Of a DNA stretch of 64,000 bases, positions 55,892 to 64,000 are shown piece by piece. The stretch is taken from assembly GCF_964275005.1 (NCBI RefSeq), contig NC_092698.1:29305447-29369446 (forward strand), written 5' to 3'. Each line of letters starts with the position of its first letter. The first letter of the stretch is position 1. The DNA is from Diadema setosum. Taxonomy: Eukaryota; Echinodermata; Echinoidea; Diadematoida; Diadematidae. The position numbers and the translations under genes are program-made. Under the pieces are notes generated by a model. That model saw nothing but the letters and a program-made list of their open reading frames with translations. It was not told where the DNA came from and did no database searches.

Positions 55892-58800
55892 TACTAGGGC
55901 TGAGTTGACTGATCAATCTGAATCGGAAGATTTGTTGTTGACTGGTTTTTTTTAAGATACTGCCTCCGAAATGCAAAGCAGAATGATGAACTTATAGACT
56001 ACAAGAAAAAAATCATTTATCACAACATAATAAAACTCAAAGAGATTGGAACATAGGGAAATCAGGCATTCGGAAAAAAATAAGTTGTAGGCAAACATCA
56101 ATATTCATCTTTATGATAGTTTCACAACAAGACGCAAAGGTTTCATGTTGCACAGAATCAATTGCATATATACAATGTCCATGAGTTATGCAAAAAGGCT
56201 AAACAGTACATTTACCTTCAGTGCTACACACACTTTCAACAGCAGGAGCAGCACAGCAGCAGCAGCAGCAGCAACAACAACAATTTGTTACCACAGGTTC
56301 CACAAAGACTTAAATAGGCAAGGTAAAATGGAGTTGAATGACAGGACATGCAGACAGTTGAATTACTCAAAAGAAATGCATATTACTGTACACGCTATGC
56401 AAAGATAACCCATGGAGAGAAGGGGTGGGGGAGCAGAGGGGAAGTGCAGTATGGCTGTAAGAGAAAGTAATTGATAAAGAGCAAAGGATATGTGGGGAAA
56501 AAAGGAGAGAGAGAGAGAGAGAGAGAGATGGAAAAATAGCCCTCAGCGTTAAGTTGAAAAACATAAATTGTTGTCTACATTGGTACTCCGTGGAGAAGGC
56601 AAATGATGCGTCCATTAGCCTGGAAAGAAGTACGACTCAGGTGAACATTTACCCAAACTGCATGAATAAAATAGTTCCTGAATGCATCCATCATATGCAG
56701 TTACACTAATACCTGCTCCAGGAAATATGCCATTATAGCAAAGAAAAGGTCAATTTTGTTGTTTCACATTACCTGCTTAGTGATATGCAAGTTTCTGCCT
56801 GAGATTTAAAGTGTGTAGAGCAAATGTATTGCTAAATAGGACAACCAAAAGAGATAATGATGATGTAAGTTATTTAAGCTTTTCTTCCCTTTAACTAGCA
56901 AAGAGGAAACATTTTACTTATCTCTATCTCTCTCCCTTTTGCTCTCTTTTTTTTTGTGGGGGGCGGGGAAGTGTTATTACATTCTTTGCCATGCTTACTA
57001 TCAAGAATCAGTTGATGATAATACAAAGCAACATGACTTTTTGGGCCAGCAGAATTAGAATGTTTAACAATTTAGTTTTAACAGTAATTCATGTCTAGCC
57101 AACATGTAGACTTTAAACAATATCTGTGACTAAACCTTAGTTGATAAGCAACACATGTAATGCCTAGTTTCCTATCATGATGGAAAAGAAAGTAGTGAGG
57201 TATTGCTTTTCCTTCCTAGGTTTCTCAAACTGTACATTAGCATTGACCTCTTGACTAAAATGGAGATGACATATTGATGGTAGTTCGTGACTGTGGTAAT
57301 GAAATTGAAATGTGTGATGAAATTAGCAATAGATGAGATAAAGCGTATAGAAGGGTCAGTTGTACAGCACTATTGAGCTTGATTTCACAGATATTTTAAC
57401 TAACAAGATGTACATCCTGTCTATTTCAAACTTGAATTATGTAGTTCCAAAAGTTTTGAAGGTGTCGACTGCATCCGTGCTGAGTGAGAGCAATCAGCTA
57501 GTTTGTGGTAAATGGCCGTTAGCTGCCAAGGATACAGCAGCTCACAAATACATCCATTAGCCATTAATGTACAGGATGTATGTAACAATACCTAATGTGA
57601 TGATGTTAATGTTCTGGAGCAGCAGCAGCCACTGGTACACTGCCCCTGACATTTCTAGGAGGCGATGCTTCGCCACATCCTGCCTCACTGCTAGAGGAGA
57701 GTGAGGGCCACTTCGACTTTAATCATTAGTACATAGATACTGTGTTTTCTTCCCCTTGCTGCTGTCTGTAATAGGTGGAATCTCTCCGCCTCTTTTCATT
57801 AACGGACAGTGGAGAGGTTGAATCCAAGAAAGAAGAGTATTCTTAACCATAACAAAATTTAGTTTGATCCGGTCATGACATAGTTTCTCTAAAGAACTAA
57901 TTATAGGTATAGAGAGAAATAGTCGTAAACAGGTTAACCAGGCATTTGCGTCAATAATCTCGTTGGGGGTTCATTCTGCTTCCATGTGCGCATTGATTAT
58001 GGAAGGAAATTTCACACATCAACAAAGAAGTTGAAGAATGAATTTTGTTGGGAGCTTCCTTGTGTGTATTGGCCTGAAAAAGCAGTGACATCTGCAATTA
58101 GGAATAAAAGATAAAAACTGTCCTCTACTGAAGCATAAACCTTTATGGTTACTGAGGTACTTCTTTTGTATGATTCTTTTTTTTTTCTGCAGAGGCCATG
58201 CAGGTGGAAAATATGCAGGTATACAAAATTTATGAGCTTTATATGATTTATGAGCAAAACTTAATGAGCTTTTTTTTTTTCATCTTGGCTTAAAAAACAG
58301 TTGCTAAGATAAAGCAAAGACCTTCCTTTGAAGTTCCCATGAATAAAGTAGGACATGTTCCTGTGCATTTCCATTTTAATTGTTTCATGTTTTTTTGATG
58401 GAAAAAGAACTACACTAAGTATGATGGATGATAATTGTGCTTGAGTGCTTAGCATCAGTCTGACATGATGCATTTGTTATTACAGGAATATCTTGTAATG
58501 AACAATCTAAGTGAGATCTCGAAACATGTGAAAAAACATGTATATTATGTACCCTGTATAATATATAGATCCTGTCAACACCTGACGAATCCGTTTGCAT
58601 CTTTTGAAGCTAAAATTATTTTCAAATCAAAGTTCCCCTGGATGATCATCACTTATACCATTGTGTTTGCCTATTATTCAAGGCCAATCCCACAAACACA
58701 CCTTCATTTGCACTAAGTCCTCATAATGACAGACAGTGAACACACGCTGAGTAGACTCGGTGCCGAAGATGTGGTGTTGCATTGTCATCACCCATATCCC

Positions 58801-59046
58801 GGTTGCTGACTTCATGTCATCGGCCCCACGTCATTGTGGGGCCTGTCGCTTGCTGCCTTCAAGCTCAGGGCCTTTCAAATGCATGCTATCATGCGTAAAT
58901 GGGGATATAGAGAGTATGCGGCATTTCAGCCACAAATAGTAAGTGTTTAATGCTTGGAAATTGATGTATTCTGATGGAGAGAGCTGCCCATTTCAAAACA
59001 TAGTACAATCTGTAATTAGCCAGAGATGATGATGGTTGAAGGTCTA
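55892..59046. other. Element-poor non-coding DNA upstream of Rab27
   Basis: Contains a GCA-rich run (56,240-56,283), a GA run (56,507-56,528) and GC-richer islets (57,610-57,710; 58,740-58,860). No exon was recognised. Confidence 0.4.
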
Positions 59047-59139
59047 TTAACCCATTTAGGATGAGTCCCGAGTATACTTGGGCAGGTGTCTATGGGAAAT
59101 GCATGTTGTAGCAAAGTCAGTCCGTCCTCAACGGGTTAA
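59047..59139. mobile_element. Tiny TTAA-flanked element (piggyBac-like)
   Basis: TTAACCCATTTAGGATGAGT at the left and GTCCTCAACGGGTTAA at the right are inverted with a few mismatches and end in TTAA. TTAACCC-type ends fit piggyBac. 93 bp, about 0.9 kb upstream of the first Rab27 coding exon. Confidence 0.6.
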
Positions 59140-60021
59140 TGTCCATTGGCACTAGAATGCTGCCTAAATGGAGAATGCATTTACTTTGTCATGTAAGTGT
59201 ATGTTGTATAGACATCATTTAATCCATATGGAAGGAGGCATATTCTTCTTGATCATTATAGATGCACAAAGTGAGGAGGAAGAAGAGAGCAAAAATGCAA
59301 AGAGAAAGACAGAGAGAAATAAAGAGGTAAAGTGAAAGAAAATAAAGGGAGAGCTTCTGGAGTAGAAGTGTTTGCTTTGCTTGGATTGCACACTGACTGT
59401 AAGGACTTTTTGTCACTTGTTTTCATTTCTTCCTGGCTATGGCTTGAAAGTGAGGACTGATTATTTGTGTGCTTGATGGCCTATCTCAGATGTCATTGAT
59501 TTGTAAGAGAGCACGACAGTGGAAGAAGCCATTACACGTCCGTATATTTTGCGGTTTGATGATTGGCTTCTGTGAGAAGACCGGTAACCCAGCTTCCAGG
59601 AATTACATACGAGGATGATGCCCCATGCGCATGACAAAGCCTTATTGCTTGGATCCATTTTCATTGGTGGTTGTGCCTATAGATGTGAAATTTGCAATTG
59701 GTAGAGTATTGTGACAAACAAACCTGGTGAGCTGAGCATGCATTTAAGGACATTTAATGCTTTACTCGTCAGTCAACAAATTTTGCATTCAGAGTTTCAG
59801 GTATGCAAAGTTTTCTTTTGAGTGAGAAATTACTACAGGAATGTAAAGCTTTGATACGTCATGCAGCCAAATCTTGCTGATGGCAACAGAGTTTGTTTGT
59901 TTGTTTTTTGCATAGTACACAGCTATTTATAAATCAATAAATATGTGTATTTATGTCTTCACCTACAGCCTCCATTAGTCTGACAGAAATATCTAATTTT
60001 TCTGGTGTTCTTTTTCTCCAG

Positions 60022-60333
60022 TAATCTACAGGGATAGAAGAGTGACATATTGTGGACCCAGAGCTCAGCATCCCACGTCTCGATTCTACCACCACCACCT
60101 GACTACCACATCACACCACTCTTGCACCCCGTCTGCAGAGTGACTAGTGGAGAATGGGGGACACGGGCACCACAACCACGCCCGCCAGTGGCGAGTATGA
60201 TTACCTTATCAAGTTCCTAGCCCTTGGCGACTCTGGCGTCGGCAAGAGCAGCTTCCTCTACCAGTACACAGATGGCACATTCAACTCAAAGTTCATCTCT
60301 ACAGTAGGCATCGACTTCAGGGAAAAACGTGTG
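60022..60333 (+). CDS. Rab27: Rab27 small GTPase, first coding exon (gene continues past the window)
   Basis: The exon begins after a strong acceptor (TTCTTTTTCTCCAG, ending 60,021), holds 132 bases of 5' UTR and starts coding at ATG 60,154. An in-frame TAG at 60,145-60,147 confirms the start. Sixty codons follow to the donor GTG|GTAAGT at 60,333/60,334. The peptide has [19 protein letters not shown] (residues 15-33), with the P-loop GDSGVGKS at 25-32, then LYQYTDG and [18 protein letters not shown] (43-60), covering switch I. These words are nearly those of vertebrate Rab27A/B. The N-terminus is a Thr-rich extension about nine residues longer than in the vertebrate proteins, and Ser32 replaces the P-loop Thr. 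Rab27 recruits effectors to dock secretory granules and lysosome-related organelles. Switch II, the nucleotide-base motifs and the prenylated C-terminus lie in exons beyond 64,000. Confidence 0.93.
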
Positions 60334-63193
60334 GTAAGTTGAGACCCCCGTCCAAATTATTGCAGGTAGTGTGCTAGTCTTGAGCTTTAAACCACTTTGT
60401 TTTTGCATTGTATCTTTTCTTATGATGTGTCCATCAGTATCTCTTGGAAAATCAAAGTGAATTATCATCTTAACCAATTCAAGCTTCACTCGTCAAAGAG
60501 GTGCATTTTTGCCATAAAGACGTTAGCAGCCTCGTCAGCATAATGTGGTGAAATTTTGACTTGCACAGATGACATGGACTATATCATATTGACACGATCC
60601 AAATACTTATAGCTACTTTTATACTATTAGATTATTGCAATTAGCAAGTACAGATCAGAACTGTAGGAACCATACATGGGTTGGAAAATATCACCTAGTG
60701 CAGACAGGGAAATTATATACTAATTTACATTTGTACAGTGATTATTTACCTGCATATTTTAGCCTTTGTTAATCATGAGTAACATTTCCCTCAGATTTTT
60801 TTTTTTCAAGAGCTATACAATACAAGTAAATTATCTCGTGTAGAGAAAAGTATCTACATGTGTAAAAGGAAAATACCTATGAAAAAAGGAACATACTCGG
60901 GAATGCTGTTTACTAGTGTTATCACCCCTGTCGAGACTGGAACGTGTAGAATTGAAACATACTGTTTGCCAAGAGATAAGGCGTGGACACTCGCCAAACA
61001 CGAAAGAGATAAGAATCCACCTTCGTATCTCCTGAGAAACCGAAGCCAGCGCCATCACCCGACTACACAGGATTGCCAGAGGGTTTCAGAGAACATAAAT
61101 GCAAGACTTGTTTGTAAATTGCCTAAATACCTGATGTTATAAATTATGCTTCCCATCCCTATCTTTATCAGTTCGTTAAATGAAACTCCTATATTGACAT
61201 TTTATTACAGACTTTTGGATTAGGTTTGTAATTGAACTCAAAGCAGTGGGGCCAAAGATTTATTTTTAGCATGATCAATTTTTCATCAGTCCTGAACTTC
61301 TTTGACCTTTCCATGGCTTTGTTTGAATGTGTCTGCTAGCAATTAATGCAGAAGTAATCCCATAATCTTCTATCATGTTAATAGCTCAATACTGGCAGAG
61401 CTAACTACAGTGATGAATGTTGTTATATGTGACACTTTTCATCATTGCTGGAATAGTCTTATTTTCTTCCTGTTACACTTTGTATATCCAGTGATCTATA
61501 ATTGATTCTATCTCTTCACTGTTGTCTGTGTACACAATCCATATATTTACTTTTTATCTCAGTGGAGCATGTTTCATTTTATGACTTGACTCATTAACCA
61601 ACTTGCTCAATCTGTTGAGTGTCTATACTTTATTAAGTAATAACCAGGACAGTCCACCTGTTCACTGAATACTAAATGTATGTGTCTTCATGTGGCTAGT
61701 ATATTACATTTATAAGCTATCCTTCTGGTGTTGCTTGACAACTTTAGTATAATTTGTATTCAGTTATTTTAGAATTTTTTGAAAAGGCACATTTGGAAAA
61801 GAGAATAAGTCACCGCCTCACATTTCCCCTGAGTTTTAGATCAGCTTAGATGAGATTCTTACATCTTTTTTACATCCTCTCTCCACACTGAAGGGACAAA
61901 AATGCTTCTCTCTATAAAACTGGGAATCATATCCAGTTTTGTAGAGAGGATCTCCATGGAAACCAGCTTTGCTGGTCAGGATTATCTGCTTCATGATGCC
62001 TGCAGACATAAATTCAATTCAATTCAACAGATCTAGCGATTTCACACCACACAGGAAGATTTGCAAAATGTCAAAGCCTAAAGTCAAGATGACTTCTTGG
62101 TGGTTAAAGTCATTGTGTTGACCATGTAATCATATTGATAGTTAGTAGAAAATGAAATCAATGCTTCACGTAGATGCACACATAGAGTACAGAGAGTTTC
62201 CTGATATTGTGGGTCACTAACCTTGTCATAGTGGGTAGAATGATCACAGAGTAAACAGTGCCCTCTGTACCTGATGAAATGCGGATGTCACTACTCCATT
62301 TCATCTCTTTGTTAGTATGTTGCAGTGATTTCTTTCTAAGGTTAGTCTTTTCAGTGAAAACTCTGATGATGTTGTATTGAGGAGTAACTTTTTTATTGAA
62401 ATATGTTCAGGGAAGTGTTTCCAGTTTGTAGGCTTTCTAGAAGGGCAAGCAAGGGATGATTGTTTTAATCCTTGTCTGTCAGAATTGATTGAGTTTTTTG
62501 ACATTGTGCAAGCACCTAGTTTGAAGCAGACCAAAGCAAGATTTTGTATTCATCTCACAGTATCTTATTATCGAATGCACCCTAAGGTATTATATATTTG
62601 TTTGCAAATAATATATCAGTTACAAATATTATGTCTTTTCAATCAACCTGCCATAGGTCACTTGAATTGATACCATTTGAAATATGGGACTTATCATTTA
62701 GTTCTGAAAGGATGCAAAATAAAAAACCCAGACAACTTATTGAATCAATGCATTTCGAATGTCTCCACATCTACTCATCCCTTATTACTTGCCGGGCAAG
62801 AAGATACATAATTTGTAGCGACCCTACGTCGCCTAAGGCATAATGAGCAGGGGGTAGGAACTCTTATTGGGGGGGGGGGGCAGTAGCTAAAGAACAAATT
62901 GGTATGGTGAGGATCTTAATGGAGATGAGATAGTGACACAGTTGATATTTGCCTACCACAACAATATTGGGCAGATTCCCTAAAAGAAAAGGAAAAAAGG
63001 AAAAAAATCTTGCTAGCAGAAATATGCTATGTTACAAAATTGAACATTATCTTGCAGTGTATGTGTAGAAGCATTAAAAGGTCATTCATCTCTGCTCTCA
63101 GAAAACAGAAACCTGATTGGCTAAGAATAAAATTTTTTTAAAACTTTATATAGTACATGTTCATATTTATTTATATGATAATGATAATGATAA

Positions 63194-63254
<61 letters not shown>

Positions 63255-63255
63255 T

Positions 63256-63303
<48 letters not shown>

Positions 63304-64000
63304 ATAATAATAATAATAATAACAATGATAATAATAATGATATTAATAATATTTTTATTATCATTATTATTAATTTTTGTGGGAGAAATGGAACATAGAG
63401 GTGACATAAGGCATGACATAATTTTGAAAAAATGTGATAAATGAAGTTATGAGACCCTGATGTTCGCAAACCAATGAATATAAAGATGAAACCGTCATCA
63501 AGCTAGACCCTGGTGGAAAAAGAACTTCACACCCTGAATTGCTCTCTATATAGTCTGCTCTTATACAGTCATGGCACTCCCTTCAGAATCAATTAAGCGT
63601 AGATGCCACAGACTTTAACTCTGCAGCTTAAAAGGGCAAATGGTGATATGGAAGGCAATTTTAAGCGCTTTGCAAATTAGCAGAATATCATCACCCTATA
63701 GCTATACGATTTTTTAGTGGATGAAGTACTTTCTAGTTGATATCAGAAGGTAAATGTGTTCTAGCTTGACACCCAAAAGAGCCAGGAGAAAATGACAATT
63801 GGTATTTAATTCTGCGTTGGTGTATTTTTTGTTTGGGTTTCTTTTTTTCTCAAAATATATCCATTGTGGTCTTTTTTTGACAATCACTTTAGAGTGCATT
63901 TTCAGTGTCTGCAAAAGATTGCAGTATGTACAGAAAAACTGAGGGCAAATACCTGTTGCACCAAACTGCCCTGCCCTGATATTTAGGGCAATGCAAATTT
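60334..64000 (+). other. Rab27 intron (5' part)
   Basis: No second Rab27 exon (expected to carry WDTAGQERFR) was found in any frame to the window end. A GC-richer islet lies at 60,890-61,090 and a G run near 62,870. Otherwise AT-rich. Confidence 0.6.
63194..63322. repeat. TAG trinucleotide microsatellite, then TAA units
   Basis: About 36 TAG units (to 63,301) with one TTG interruption near 63,255, followed by TAA units. Open frames across it are low-complexity shadows. Confidence 0.92.

Noticed and set aside
60858-61142. 94-codon plus-strand frame as the second Rab27 exon
   Set aside because: It lacks WDTAGQ, the switch II words expected next in Rab27, and has no good acceptor. More likely an intronic GC-richer islet.
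63117-63469. Ser-, Val-, Leu- and Thr-rich frames of up to 100 codons
   Set aside because: All are translations of the TAG/TAA microsatellite.

Overview
This is a deuterostome animal window. The spliced genes, AT-rich non-coding DNA, dense small inverted-repeat transposons and repeat families such as the TGACCTTTGACCT arrays suggest an echinoderm, most likely a sea urchin. The species call is inference from repeat style, not a search result.

Layout. From 1 to 8.2 kb there is no recognisable protein gene. The stretch holds a hAT-like miniature element split by a second element (400-1759), a block rich in CTAG and AGGCCT motifs with a GC-richer possible first exon (3.69-4.01 kb), a Mutator-like miniature element carrying telomere-like repeats (4565-4758), a 1.8 kb element with 48-bp inverted arms (5300-7100) and the 3' end of a LINE (7583-7838). 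From 8.2 to 34.6 kb lie two tandem minus-strand copies of one gene, a 454-residue, 12-helix transporter of the SLC16 (monocarboxylate transporter) family. Each copy has four coding exons of identical size (193, 141, 873 and 158 bp). Copy A spans 8689-18594 and copy B 24708-33859. Both reading frames look intact, the proteins are about 92% identical by hand count, and part of exon 3 is identical over 309 bases. Their introns carry different mobile elements. An unrecognised candidate exon sits between them at 22.9-23.3 kb. From 35 to 42 kb there are repeats: a tRNA-derived SINE fragment, a TGACCTTTGACCT element, and a 2.2 kb segment bounded by perfect 72-bp direct repeats. A GC-rich island at 42.25-42.95 kb may be a promoter. 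From 43 to 60 kb the DNA is AT-rich with few elements and small GC-richer islets. At 60,022-60,333 is the first coding exon of Rab27 on the plus strand, and the rest of that gene lies beyond the window.

Function. The two transporters are probably plasma-membrane solute carriers of unknown substrate. Rab27 is a small GTPase of secretory-granule and lysosome-related-organelle docking. Nothing in the sequence ties the two loci together. I found no CRISPR array, operon, rRNA, complete tRNA or intact autonomous transposon.
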